Origin: Theocolax elegans
Lineage: Eukaryota > Arthropoda > Insecta > Hymenoptera > Cerocephalidae
Length of the DNA: 64,000 nt
Assembly (NCBI GenBank): GCA_026168455.1
Contig: CM047425.1
Coordinates: forward strand, 20,042,648 to 20,106,647
Direction: 5' to 3'
Position 1 is the first letter of the stretch. Each line of letters starts with the position of its first letter. The position numbers and the translations under genes were made by a program. The notes under the pieces were generated by a model, which was not told the DNA's origin, did not search any database, and worked only from the letters and a program-made list of their open reading frames with translations. Shown in pieces: positions 28,594 through 40,407 of this stretch.

Positions 28594-30034
28594 TTTTTTC
28601 ATTTATTTATTTACAAGTCGCATTGACAACGAGGTTATTAGCGACTACAGTATCCATTGTCTGTATTATTATTAATTACATTCAGAGCGTAGATTTATAC
28701 ATACATAGTAAATAAAATAGTACATTATAAAATATACATAATAGAATTGTAGATTATATATTGATTAAGGTTACAGTTTTATTAATTAACATTCATTTGT
28801 AATCATATTTCGTTAATAAGTTTAATACTTTCTAAATATTATATGATTTTATGCGCTTGATTATTCAATACATCCTTGATGGTGCCTGTGAAATATTTTT
28901 TTAAATTACATTCAAAAAAAAATCGTTCAGATTAAAAATCGTTTAAAATCATATATTTTTTGAGTCAGTAATTAATTCTTTTATATAAATATGATATGGC
29001 TCCTTAGTTTGTGTATTATTCCAATTTCTGTGATTTTTTTTTATGATTTGGATATTTAATACATTTGGAAGTGAAACTGGGAGAGGTTTATGTATAATGT
29101 CAGGTAAGGTTAAATTAAGTTTTTGAAGAATAGAGTGTAATCTATGTTTGTATGGTAAAGGGAGAGTAGGTATTGTAGGGAAGTAGGTGTGTCATATAAT
29201 TCGGAGTTTTCGTTAGTAAGTATGATTTTAGTGGCGGGATTTTCGGGATTTTGAGAGAGTTTGCATGCGTATTTACTAATTAATATTTTTCTTCTGTATT
29301 CTAAGGGTAACATGTTGGCTTCGGCTAATAAACTAAAAGTTGGACTGGTGTGAAAGGCTCCAATAGCTAATTTGATCGCAGAATTGTGAACTGAGTCTAT
29401 AATTTTAGTAGTTTTTGCTGAGTCGTATACAATACTGCCATAATCTAATTTGCTGAGTATTGTTGCTTTGTATGTGTTTAGTAGAATGGTACTATCAGCA
29501 CCCCAATTTTTAGCATTTATTGTTTTTAATAGCTTGAGTTTAGAGAAAACGGAGCTTTTTAGCAATTGAATGTGTTTCTTCCAGTTTAGTTTTTGGTCAA
29601 AAGTGAAACCTAATATTTTTATATAATTAACTTTTATATTTAAATTATTTATGAAGAGTGGGGGAAATGTTTGATAGCACTTTCTTTTATGAAAGACTAT
29701 AAATTCTATTTTTATACTTGAAAATTTAAAACCAGTTTTTGGGCCCTATTTTCAAGCTTATTTAGCGAATCTTGTATTATTTCTTGTGAAATTTTTGGGT
29801 TTTTCCAGCATAAAAAATTGTAAGGTCGTCAGCAAACAAACAATACTTGACTGGGAGTTTAATATTCGTAACAAAATCATTGATGGCGAGTAAAAACAGT
29901 GTAATGCTTAATACGGATCCTTGAGGAACTCCATTTTGTAATAATTTTATTGAAGATGTAACTTCGTTAATTCTGGTTTGGATGTATCTTTCTCAAAGAA
30001 AATTTTTGATAAATTCTTACAGGTTTCCGTTTAT

Positions 30035-30038
30035 ACCT
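30035..30038. repeat. Left ACCT target duplication of the solo LTR
   Basis: ACCT at 30035-30038 matches ACCT at 31429-31432. Removing the LTR and one ACCT rejoins the flanking reverse-transcriptase frame at a Gly-Ile-Asn-Gly-Asn-like step, which confirms the insertion boundaries. Confidence 0.85.
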
Positions 30039-30755
30039 TGCGACAATATTAATTGTCGCGAGCTGTGGCGCGAAATTCGGGGAAAGGTTCGACGGTTAAA
30101 ACAATCCGAGAGAAAAACAACTCTCGGAAAAATGTTTAACGATCGCCTTCCCCGTAGAAGAGGTGAAGTGGCGAGGATAGGTTCTTCACTATTGGTCCGA
30201 CCGATTTCGGGGACCAATAGGGCGAGGTGTCGGGTTGAGCGATCGGTGCGGCGGCGAAACCGCGACGCCGATAATCGGCGCTCAATAGTCAGTCTGTACT
30301 TGCATGCCAAGGCAGAACCTTCGCTCCATCGCTTCGCCGTGTACTTCGAGTCTCCAGCCATTTTCCCAGGTCACCGTGTCGCGTGTGTCGGGAAGTGCAG
30401 TGAGTAAAGTGTGTACCAGCCGAATCAGCCGTGTCCACCGTCGTCCTTCCTTGGGGTTGAGGAAGGCCTTCCGGGTCGAGTCAGCAGATCGGCCGGCGAG
30501 TGTGAGAGCGAGAGAGAGGGACGACCGTACGAGTCCAGCCGAGGAAGTCACGGGTCGAGTGGACCTCCCCGTGGCCATCTGTGCCGAACCAGCTTTCAGG
30601 GAGCACCAGGAAAAGCCGCCGCTTTCCCAGGCCGTGTCCAGGGTAAGCATAACCTTTATTCCCAGCGTGCTCGATCGCGAAGTAGGCCAGTTAACTCGGT
30701 ACAACTCGGTCGTTTTCCCCCAGGTGGTGCCAAGGCAAATTGCCGCCGTGAGAGA

Positions 30756-30791
<36 letters not shown>

Positions 30792-31428
30792 ATAGCATCG
30801 CGTACGGGTAGTGTAGTGCCGAAACGGATAGGCGTGTGCGTGTGAGAGAGAGAGAAGGGAGCGAATACGAATATTATTTGCTGTTAGCCGATTGCGGTAA
30901 CGGCAACGTATTCGTGCGCGCAGCATTACGCCGTCCCGAGTAATCGCGTGGGTGAGAGATACACCGAGGAGATAAAGCCGCGCTACCGTGAAACGGCAGA
31001 GCGAGTGGACTCGCCGCCTTTCACCGGTAACGCGTGTGAGCGAGAGAGAGATAGACAGTGTGAGCGTGTGAGAGAGGGAGAGAGAGAGAGTGCACGTGTG
31101 TGTGTCGCGGGCGAGTATATTGTCGTGACGAGAGTGTATTTCCGTTGTAAATACTTAGCGCGCGTGCAATTAAATATTCATTATTTTGTATTAAATAAAG
31201 AGGGATTCATTAAAGATTATTTATTGTTTAATCGGGTGTTATTATTTATTTGCTCGGTAATAATTATACACCTTCCTATCCCGAAGAAGGTGACGCCAGT
31301 ATCCGGAATTCCCTCTGGGAATAAAAGCCCGGCGGAAAATCAGTAAGTATAAGTAGACTTACATTCTACGACGCGGAACGGGAAATTTTGTTGCCGATCT
31401 TTCGGTTGGCGCAAAATACCGTGTCGCA
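30039..31428 (+). mobile_element. Solo LTR (1390 bp) of an LTR retrotransposon
   Basis: The segment starts TGCGACA and ends TGTCGCA, the canonical TG...CA of an LTR inside a 7-bp terminal inverted repeat, and is flanked by 4-bp ACCT duplications. It is strikingly GC-rich against its surroundings and holds AG and TG tracts. A polyadenylation signal (31194-31199) on the plus strand sets its orientation. Next to the left end GCGACAAT and ATTGTCGC form a short palindrome. It contains no protein domain; the several overlapping open frames up to 214 codons reflect GC-rich low-complexity sequence. Four-base duplications are common in Gypsy-type elements, but the family is unproven without internal sequence. 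Confidence 0.87.
31194..31199 (+). promoter_or_regulatory. LTR polyadenylation signal
   Basis: AATAAA about 230 bp before the LTR end, in the AT-richer final part, as expected for the R/U5 side of an LTR read on the plus strand. Confidence 0.55.
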
Positions 31429-31432
31429 ACCT
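31429..31432. repeat. Right ACCT target duplication of the solo LTR
   Basis: Second copy of the duplicated target ACCT, directly outside the terminal TGTCGCA. Confidence 0.85.
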
Positions 31433-31517
31433 GATTCTCTCAAAATTTTAATTATTCTATTTTTCCATATCATTTTAAACGCTTTTTCGATGTCTAAGCT
31501 GACCGTAACAAGCTGTA

Positions 31518-31728
31518 CACTGAGAAAAATTTTTAGTAAAAATTACAATACTGTCTAGTAAAAGAGTGACAGAGTGCCAAAAATGAGAAAAATTACTATA
31601 CTTTATAGTAAAATTTACAAGAATTATAGTAAATTTTACTATAAAGTATAGTAATTTTTCTCATTTTTGGCAGTCTGTCCCTCTTTACTAGACAGTATTG
31701 TAATTTTTACTAAAAATTTTTCTCCGTG
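31518..31728. mobile_element. CACTGAG-type MITE, copy 2 (211 bp), inside the reverse transcriptase
   Basis: The ends are CACTGAGAAAAATTTTTAG and AAAAATTTTTCTCCGTG, and arms of about 100 bp fold back on each other. It is flanked by TA (31516-31517, 31729-31730). Removing the element and one TA restores the reading frame just upstream of RT motif A, so TA is the real target duplication. This suggests a Tc1/mariner-type non-autonomous element. Confidence 0.9.
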
Positions 31729-33267
31729 TAGTTTCTTGCGAAATGCTTCAGTGATCGATGCCTCTAGTAAGATTAGATGATCGTATACAGATCTGTTATG
31801 TCTGAAGCCACTTTGTTGGTGAGCAAATATGCGTTTTGCTTCTAGAAGGCTATCATACGTTTGTAAGATTTTTTCAGTCAGTTTGCAAAGATTGTTGGTT
31901 AATGATATAGGTCAATAATTACTAGACGAAGTTCTGTCTTTTCCGGGTTTTGGAATGGGTACTACCGTTGCCAGTTTCCATTGTTCGGGAAAGACTCTTT
32001 CAAGAAAGATTACATTTAATAGTTTTTCTATATATTTGAACGCTTCTTGGGGAAGGTTTTTTAAAAGAATATTTGAAACTTCGTCCGGTCCAGGACTTGA
32101 ATTTTTACACCTTTTTAATGTTGTATATATTTCTTCGTATGTAATAGGTTTATTTATAGGTAAGTTAAGGTGGCAATCGTTTAGTTCATCAACGTCGTTT
32201 TTTAATTGTTCTTGTTCGAGTTTTATTTTTATTTTGAGAAGTTCAGGTTTGTAATTTTATCACTAGAGTTTTGTGAGAAGGTTTCTGCTAGTTTTTCTGC
32301 TATTTTTTTAGAATCGTAAATAATGTTATTTTTGTCTCTAATAGCTAAAATATTGTTATATTTCTTTGATCTTTGAATTTTTGTATTTTTTGCCAAACTA
32401 TTGCCGCCGGTGTGTGGCAGCTTAAGGTGTTGACAAATTTTAGCCAATAATTGTTTTTTGCTTCTTTGTATATTCTTTTGCATATGGTTTTTTTCCTATA
32501 ATATTTTATTTTATTTGTTATTAGGTTGTGCTTTTGTATCTATAAATGCATGTTTAGCTTCTTTCGTTATTGTTTCGCATTCATTAGTCCACCAAGGTAC
32601 ATGTTTTTATTATTTTCTTTTATCTTGATCATCAGAATTGATTTATCTACACCGTCATGTGTGATATAGCTAAAATCGTCAATAAGTTCGTTTATTTTTT
32701 CTTTGTTTTCATGCGTTGGATTTTTTATTTTATTTAATGAAATTTTGATTTCTTCTTTATATTTTTCCCAATCGGCTTTTTATAATTTCTAATTTTACGC
32801 TTCTTTAATTGTGAGGTCTGATTTAGAATATTTAAGTATTGATTTGGTTGTACGGTAATTAATATAGGGTAATAGTCACTACCATAGAGGTGATCTAATA
32901 CTTGGCAGTCTAGATTATCGGTTATTGAAGTAGAAGATAAGGATAAGTCAATGGAGCTTTCGGTTCCGTTTTTTTAATTAAAATGAGTAGCTACTTGGTT
33001 ATTGAGTAATACAATTTGTATGTCTTCGAGAATCGAGTCCACTATTTTACCTCTATGATTAGTTTTTTTTTGATCCCCATATTTCATTGTGCACATTAAA
33101 ATCTCTAATAATATAAATGGTTTAGGAAGCTGCGATATTAATTTTTGTAATTCTACTTTTTTAATTATTGGGCTGTTAGGCCAATATATGTTGCAAATAG
33201 TTATTTTCTTAGGTAAATGGCAAATGACAGCTATACTACTAATGACTTGAAAAAAAAATCGTGATTG

Positions 33268-34591
33268 TTAAGGAAGTGATTCCTCAATCTTTTTAATTAT
33301 TCCTGTGAATCTTTTTTTTGTTCCATGACTGGGTAAGTTAGGGTAAGGGTTCCTCATCATAGCTGAGATTTCGGAAATGTTTTGAGTATATTCTTTTGCT
33401 ATTTCGGGGACATATATGCTAGAAAAAGCTTTATCAAGGAAACTTATAAAGCTTAAATAATCAAGGGGAAATTTTTTTGGTTCATTTTCAATAGCTGATT
33501 TGATTTTAAATAAATATTCGTATTCGATTTTAAGTAAATCGGACGATGTTTTCGGGTGTATTAGGTTTACTTTTTTTGTGGATTTTTTATGTTTTTGTTG
33601 TTTTTTTCTGTTGTTGATATAGTGTATCTTGAAGGGAGTCGAGACTTGTATCTGACCTTGAAAGACTTTTGTCCTGGGGAAGTGACGTCGCTACTGATGA
33701 GGAAGAGGTCGATAGTGGACGTTTAAATTTTGGTTTTTGTAATTCGATTGGTAAATTGTATTCAAGCGTATCAGCAATTAATTCAAATTTCTGTGAGGCT
33801 AATAGATTTTCAAGTTCTACATGGTTAAAATTTGCGTTGTAGTTAAGTCTATTTTGTTGTGGTCTTGTGGAATTTTATGTATTTGCGATATATTGTTATT
33901 ATCAGTGCCGGAGCTTTGATTACTATGATTTTGATTAGGGCATTGTCTAGCTAGGTGTCCTTTTGTTTACACCGGAAGCATAAGTGAGAATCGCTCGAAA
34001 AGTAGATCCAATAAGCTGTATCTTCGTAATTTATTTTAATTATTTCAGGAATTTTACAGATATCATCAGGACTGACATACACCTGCCTTCTAAAGCTTAA
34101 AATATGTGTCAAATCTGATTTTGCCATTTAACAAAAGAAATTTTTGACTCGAGTGTAACGTTTAGATCTAATAAAGTTTTTTCAAGAATTGTATGCGGAA
34201 TGCTCGGACAAACGTTTGATATGACAATTCTTTTCGAACGTGTTATTAACGATTTAATTTCTAATTTAGTATTATTAATCGTTATTTCTTTCTTTTGTTT
34301 TGTTAGTTTATCAACTATTTATTTAGAAGCTAAGTAAATACAAACTCTTTCGCCTGATATTCTGGACACAAATATTATGTTTGAAGGTGAGGTTAACTTA
34401 GCTATTTCAAATACGTAATGCTTTATTGGACAGCCTTGAATTGGGTGTATTATTATGGCCTGGTCCTTTTTTGGGATGATATCAGTCATTACTGCTCCAT
34501 TGTAGTTCAATGACATTTTGGAAGTAGACTGTGAGGTTGTTGGTTCGTTGGGTTGTGTAGATAGATTGCCTCTGTACTCAGAGGAACTCAT
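33268..34591 (-). pseudogene. ORF1 (gag-like nucleic-acid-binding protein) remnant
   Basis: Minus-strand ORF1 of the non-LTR element, about 440 codons from the likely start MSSSEYRG at 34591 to a stop at 33268-33270. The first 91 codons are open and Ser/Thr-rich, then an RRM-like IIHPIQG...YVFEIAKL stretch follows. Near 33939-33990 a CCHC zinc knuckle (CFRC, then LARQC) is split by a single-base frameshift. The C-terminal part is Ser- and Lys-rich and continues in shifted frames to an EIAKEYTQNISEIS-like end. Stops and shifts make it non-functional. An upstream in-frame ATG at 34621 is possible. Confidence 0.75.
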
Positions 34592-34772
34592 TTTGTTTAC
34601 AGAAAATGCACTGCACAGCACTTAAATACACTGTACTGAACACGAAGTTTTCTCGCACCACTTGCTCCTACATGGTTCTGATTTTAATATCAATTGTATT
34701 CACAATAATGTCAATATTAATGGTAATTAATTAGACACGCGGCCAATGTTTACCGTTTACAACGGGCCAAAC

Positions 34773-34807
34773 ACGTCCGGTCGGTTCGGTGTCTATGTGT
34801 AGACTGA
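34773..34807 (-). promoter_or_regulatory. Initiator plus DPE promoter of the non-LTR element
   Basis: Read on the minus strand, the element begins CAGTC after a T of the target site, forming TCAGTC, a perfect arthropod initiator. With the A as +1, positions +28 to +32 read GGACG, a perfect fit to the downstream promoter element RGWYV. This internal TATA-less layout is known for Jockey, Doc and I elements and lets a full-length copy carry its own promoter. Confidence 0.75.
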
Positions 34808-34816
34808 GTGAATCTT
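34807..34816. repeat. Right target-site duplication of the non-LTR element
   Basis: AGTGAATCTT, identical to 28584-28593, directly outside the element's 5' end. Confidence 0.85.
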
Positions 34817-37504
34817 ATTACATAAGTCAGTATACTTAAACTTGTAATCTAATGATAAAGAGATATTTTTTCTAAGAATAAAAAGTATATCAAATTTCTG
34901 TAGATTTCCGAAGAGAACACATATACGAAGTAAATGTGTATTTATATATTATTAAATTTTCCAGAAAAGTCAAAATTACTTAATAGCTTTTATCTTAACA
35001 TGGGATCCATTTGTTTTGCACTTTTTCGAGTAATATTATTAGATTCATTGGCAGTTCATTAGTAAATACATATTCACTTAATTATTAAAATGTGAACAAA
35101 ATCATAAATTTCTTGGTAAATTTAAATGGTATTATTATCTTTCAATGAATTATTGGTCAACTATCGGTTATTATATTATAATTAGATCATTCTAAATTTT
35201 AATTTTTCTAAGAAGTTATACTTGTTGGACAAATAATTACCACAAACAAATACAGTTTTAATTTAACATTATTAAGTTCTGACGCGTACAATTGATAACT
35301 ATATATTTGAAATTTTGAGTTACTAATAATAAATTGCTTAATGATATATAAATATCGAAAATCTTGAAAATGAATTATTTGTATATATATTTACATTCGG
35401 ATATATAATTTACGATTCAAACATTTACGTATGCATTCATGTACATCAAATGAACATTAAAATATTCGATTTATGTGCAAGACTAAATTTTATGATTATT
35501 CAAATAAACATAATTTTCGGAGCATCTAAATAAACTAAAAATCTCGGTGAGTTAATAAACATGTGCTCTCAGTGAAATATTATAAATTTTGCACCAAATA
35601 TGAATCATTATTATTAACTGCAGTTTAAATTATAAATCGATAACTTTAGTTTATAATTGTGGTTAACATTTTACAGTTAAATTCAAGTTATATATTAAAT
35701 TATTTTTCATATTCATGGATACAGATTTTAACGTAATGTAGTTTTCATATATAATCAATAATTCTCATAAAATAGACAAAAACAATTGTATCCAAAATGG
35801 AATGAGCTGCCCGAGGTATGAATACATGAATGTAAAATTATATTTTATAAAATATGATGATTTTCGATGTAGATAAAGTTAACATTTTGTTAAATAATTG
35901 CGAAAAGAAAAGCAAAAGTAAATTGATATAAGTAATATCGTTCATTTATTGCTTTTCAGTATCCAAAAATACATATTGCTATTGAAAATTGAAACCCTTC
36001 AAGTGACAAAACCATTTTAATTAAAAAGTGTAAATACATTAAGATCTAATTCAAATCAGTCTATTTTTGCATTTATATATTTATCGCAAATTACTTTTCA
36101 ATTGTCAGTCCTGTTACAAAATTAATGATCTATATTCTAATATTATACGGGTTTGATGTAGTTTTGGGTATAAGCGAATGATAATTTTAGGGAAATATAC
36201 AGTTGTCAAAAATAGTATTAGTGTCTTTCTGGTCTATCAACGAATTGCTATTCTGATATGACCTCCTTACAGGATGAACTGTCATTTATCAGTACAAAGG
36301 ATTGACGTGAATTGATTTATGGAATTTACAATTATAAAATAAAGTTCTTCTACCAAATTGAATTTGAGTAAACATATACTATATTAAACCAGAGGGGCCG
36401 AAATATGTAAAAGCTATACGCCTTTACATTCCAAGCACGATCGTTCAATGTTTTAAAAAAAACGACTATAATATTTAGAAGTTACTATAAAAATATATTT
36501 TAGCCAAACTAGTAGAAATTGACTGGATTTTTCGATTGGCTTGTTTACATACGTAATACAACATACAAGCATACATACATTTGGATTTTCTTTGTTTTCA
36601 TGAATGTATCTTTAAAAATATTGCTCGAATCAGAAAGTGTTGCATAGGAAAAAGTTTTATAATTTTAAGACGAACATTTTGTCTAAATTCATTATGTACG
36701 AAAAATTAGTATTTTTGGAGATAATGTGCATAAACCAATTTTACGAAATTGTAAAACGCTCCATATCTTCAACAATTTATGAGCGATACAGCTGAAAATA
36801 GGATCACAGAATTCTATAATTATAACAAATATACCCTGTAAATTTCAGCTCAATCAATTAAAAATTAGCAGAGTTATTTCGGTCACAGGATTTCGTACAT
36901 ACACACATCCATACATACATTTTAGGGAAAGGTTTGGATGCGTTCTAAGTTGCATAAATTTTATTTTTATAACAAAATATATATTTTTTTGACGTATCAC
37001 ATATTTTGCGGTGATGAAAATATAAGGCACTTCCGTGTAACGATCGTGCCTAAAAAAATTAAAATAATATTCATATATTGCACTCTTAAACAAATAAAAT
37101 GCATATACCAAAGATAACTGAAGAAGCTGAAAAGTATCTGATTACATGAAGAAATCTGTGCATATACAAATATCAAAGTTCACGGGGAGAAGAAAAGAGT
37201 ATAGCCACAGATTTTCCATCATCATCACGCGTGTACGTATATATCCGTGGCCGTCCGCCGGAATTTCTGATATTCCAATCGGGAAATTCCGCACGCACGT
37301 CGCGACTGCAACGAGGAATTCGTCCCTTCCCCTCCTCTCTTGCCAGATGCGCTAGCCATGAACCACCTAGAATCGATCCCAATCCTGATCGGCCTTAACT
37401 TCCCGAATAAGCACGAATCTCGGGGGCTCAACTATCCCTTTGTTATAGGCTGTGATGCTGCCACGTCCATGTGTATATGTGCGTGTGTGTGTCTGTGTGT
37501 AAAT

Positions 37505-37537
<33 letters not shown>

Positions 37538-39704
37538 AAATACCCAAGCGGATTGCCGTCCCGCGGAAATGAAGGACGTTAACGGAATTTCCTAGGCCGT
37601 GGATTAAACCAGTCGATGATGGGGTTGAAAGCGCGAGTTAGCTTTTAGGAATCGCTTCCGTTATTTTCCATTCGATTCCCAAGTGTTGCCGCGAGATTCG
37701 AGACTCTACTCGGATATTCGTTCACCGGTTTGCAATAATACTCCAACAGACGTTGAGATAAAAAAAAATTTCAGAGGGAGAAGAGAAGGATTATCAAGTG
37801 ACTAAGCTGTATACCGATGAAATAGTACATATTCGTATTTATATTCACTTTTATTTTGACATATTAATGCATTATAAATGTATAATTAAGTTTCGGCAAG
37901 TTTTATAAAACGCAATGTAAATTAATTGTTAAATTATAGTAGGTAATGTTACTTAGATCAATATTAATAATATAGCATGCAGTAAAAATTGAGGAATTTC
38001 AATCGCTCAAAATATGAAATAAAATTACTTTATAATATTTAATATTCCTACTAGTCAGGACAAAATGTTATAAATTTAATTAATTAATATATACCAGTAT
38101 TAACTTTATTATTAAAAGTAAGAATTAATTAAATAATAACTAAGAGAAATTACTCGAATGAAAGAGAATATCTCTTTACTTGAAGGTTGCAAAATTTATA
38201 ATATACTTAATTATGTGCAAAGAATGAAACATTTCCTTTCAAAAAAAATTGTAAAAGACATTATAGAATAAATTACAAGTGTATATATTTACAGGAGTTA
38301 GTAACGATTATATATTTTTTATCTCTGTAACAAAAAATGTAACAATACGTGGGCAACTAATTACAAAATGATGACGGTGATAAAGGTAGTTAGTTGTCTG
38401 TGTACCAGAATATCACCCAACTCGTAATTGCAATATCGAGTGAAAAATTTTCAACGCAGGACTAAACAAAGACAAAAATACGAGCAAAGTACTTTATAAC
38501 GAAACAAGATTATTTTTTATCATATTTCTTAATATTTATTCAGACTCGCAACATTTCCTTTGGGTGCGACAGCAAATTTTTATAAATACACCACGTTTAT
38601 ACTTTCGGCCCATTAAGCTTTATACGGGTGAAAGCTCCGCGACGACATTCTTTTCCATTTTCGGGTACGCTTTTTCTTCATCCCCGGTAGAATATATCCC
38701 AGTGTGTTTATCGCCTGTACGGAGGGGGAAGAAAAGGGAGAAAACCCAGCATGCAAAATGTAGGAACGTCGACCTGAACACACGGAATATTAATTAGCCC
38801 GATTAACCCAAAAATTAAATGTCGTGCCGGCTGCGTTTGCGAGACTTCGACGCGCAATGTTTTAAAGCCGGTTATTTATGCATCGTGAATTTATTGTCCG
38901 CGACGGCTAAAAGTGTCCTTGTGTAATCTATATGCGTCGAGGTCATTACTTTTCAAAGGATACGTATATGTGTGCAAGAGGGAGAGGGGACGAAATTTGC
39001 AAGTGAAACGACAATCTTGATTTTTACCCGTTCGATCATTGAGCTTTTTTTATGATGCATCCTCTTTATGCATTCGTGAGTTGTACTCCTACGACTAAAT
39101 TAAACTTCAGTTATTAGGTTACAGTTACGAGCTTTTAGTCCTTTGCCCAATGACTTTACGTTTTTTACATTGTTGTTTCGGTGAGTGCAGACCGTTTATA
39201 ATCGTATTAAAATAAAATAACATCATTTAAATATTTAATTAATCTTAACTTCTAATTTGTTCATCATTTATTGAAAATATATGTAATTTTTAGAAAAAGT
39301 AATACACTGAATGCGAAAACTTATCGATAACTTTGAATTTAATTATTGAACTGTGCTTTTTCGATTTTTCAACAAATTTAATCGTAATATTACACGAAGA
39401 ATGAACTAATACTTTTTAGGAATAAAATTAATAATCGTTAATAATAAATTTTCTACTGAATTCAATAAATCACATACATATTGTCTGTTTAAATGTAATA
39501 TAAATTTTTATTTTATACTGAATAATATAAAGTTGAAGATATTTTATGCTCATTCGAAACATCAATTTACAATTTTTTATTTAAGATATTTAATGCGTTA
39601 AAATAATGGATCAAACATAAACAAATAGCTATGAAAAAATATTTAATTAGTATTATATTAATATATTTGTTATAAAAATCAGTAATTATGATATTCATTG
39701 AGTA
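34817..39704. other. AT-rich non-coding region with two GC-richer islands
   Basis: No gene is recognised. GC-richer islands lie at about 37140-37760 (with an AT microsatellite at 37503-37523) and 38560-39010. The latter is unique-looking sequence with TTTATG and ATTA words and no usable open frame. These may be regulatory blocks; nothing proves it. Confidence 0.45.
37503..37523. repeat. (AT)n microsatellite
   Basis: Uninterrupted AT run following a TG-rich stretch. Confidence 0.85.
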
Positions 39705-40204
39705 CACCGACTCATTCGGTATCAAGTGGATGACCGTACGTAACGTATGTATAAGAGTACTATACAGATAGTACTTAATTTTTATAATTATACAAGTATG
39801 TATTTGACTATATTGTGCGTAAGTACAATCGCTGGCAAACCTAACCTAGCAACCCCGAACCACCTGTTCCCATAAGCAACGATTAAGATCTTCGTCGGAG
39901 GACGTTTCGACATTGAAAATTAGAAGTTTGTTTCGATTAGAAGAAGTATCTATATTGGCAAGAAAATGATAAACGAATGGAAGAATTTATTATCTATAAT
40001 TATAATACACTCACACACATGTAACTACATTTTACACACTTTACTATAAAAATGAGTAAATGTATAATTCAATATTCAAATGTTTATTCATAACAATGTA
40101 CTAACTATAATATTGTAAACTGATAAGAAAAGTGTTACATCTTCAGGAAATAGATCTTTGAAAAACTTTAGGGTATGTTTACTATTATAAAGATATGAAA
40201 AAAA
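39705..40204 (+). repeat. Direct repeat, copy 1 (about 500 bp)
   Basis: Starts CACCGACTCATTCGG and runs to the A-run after AAAGATATG. Copy 2 at 40572-41078 matches at roughly 97%, differing by a few substitutions and short indels (such as a 6-bp insertion before the AACGGATGG stretch of copy 2). Its final 75 bp are the left end of the foldback family found whole at 40996-41628, here cut off abruptly. Confidence 0.88.
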
Positions 40205-40209
40205 TTCTG

Positions 40210-40281
40210 GATGTCATCGGGATCGAACCTGCGAAGTTTGGGTTGAGAATCCAAGTCCTTACCATTGCGCCACCGCGTCAC
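40210..40281 (-). other. tRNA-like sequence with A and B boxes
   Basis: On the minus strand an exact A-box fit (TGGCGCAATGG) is followed by a B box (GGTTCGATCCC) at tRNA spacing. A 7-nt loop TTCTCAA with CTC in anticodon position lies between, and a T-run sits just downstream. The acceptor and T stems do not pair properly. It is therefore a tRNA-Glu-like pseudogene or SINE head rather than a functional tRNA. Confidence 0.5.
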
Positions 40282-40407
40282 TTGCATGTGTTTCATCGAA
40301 TCGTCCTTTTAAAGTAAACAAACGAACGACGCGATTCCAATAAAAATTTTATTTATCGCTTCTTTTCGGTATCTCGTGCTGTACTGTTGTTTATAGAATT
40401 TCGTAAA

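Larger units (their letters stand above)
29110..33245 (-). pseudogene. ORF2 remnant: endonuclease plus reverse transcriptase
   Basis: Minus-strand remnant of the retrotransposon polyprotein. Of the APE-type endonuclease only the C-terminal part survives: RDFNVHNEIWG near 33070-33110, SSIDLSLSS near 32940, SDYYPI near 32870. The N-terminal catalytic part is missing right after ORF1, so an internal deletion is likely. Reverse transcriptase follows: VPIPKPGKDRT near 31940-31970, motif A LDIEKAF at 31478-31500, GVPQGS at 29915-29932 and the active-site FADD at 29825-29836. The last 151 codons (29110-29565) are open and hold LDYGSIVYDSA and a GAFHTSP thumb motif. The frame is broken by stops, by the solo LTR between motif A and GVPQGS, and by the MITE just upstream of motif A. 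No clear RNase H domain is left. Confidence 0.85.
28594..34806 (-). mobile_element. Near full-length non-LTR retrotransposon (I/Jockey type) with nested insertions
   Basis: Read on the minus strand, the order is a 5' UTR with promoter signals, ORF1 with a zinc knuckle, a partial endonuclease, reverse transcriptase, a 3' UTR and a tail of TAAATAAATAAATG plus eight A. The element is bounded by a 10-bp duplication (AGTGAATCTT). It spans 6213 bp, but only about 4.6 kb is its own; the rest is the solo LTR at 30039-31428 and the MITE at 31518-31728. Both ORFs contain stops and frameshifts, so it is dead. ORF layout and promoter fit Jockey/I-like clades, but I cannot fix the clade by eye. Confidence 0.9.

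Noticed and set aside
29982..31346. Several overlapping open frames of 114-214 codons on both strands
   Set aside because: They lie inside the GC-rich solo LTR, overlap each other in several frames, contain Arg/Ser/Glu low complexity from AG tracts, and have no domain.
40210..40281. Functional tRNA-Glu gene
   Set aside because: A and B boxes fit, but acceptor and T stems do not pair, so it is at best a pseudogene or SINE head.
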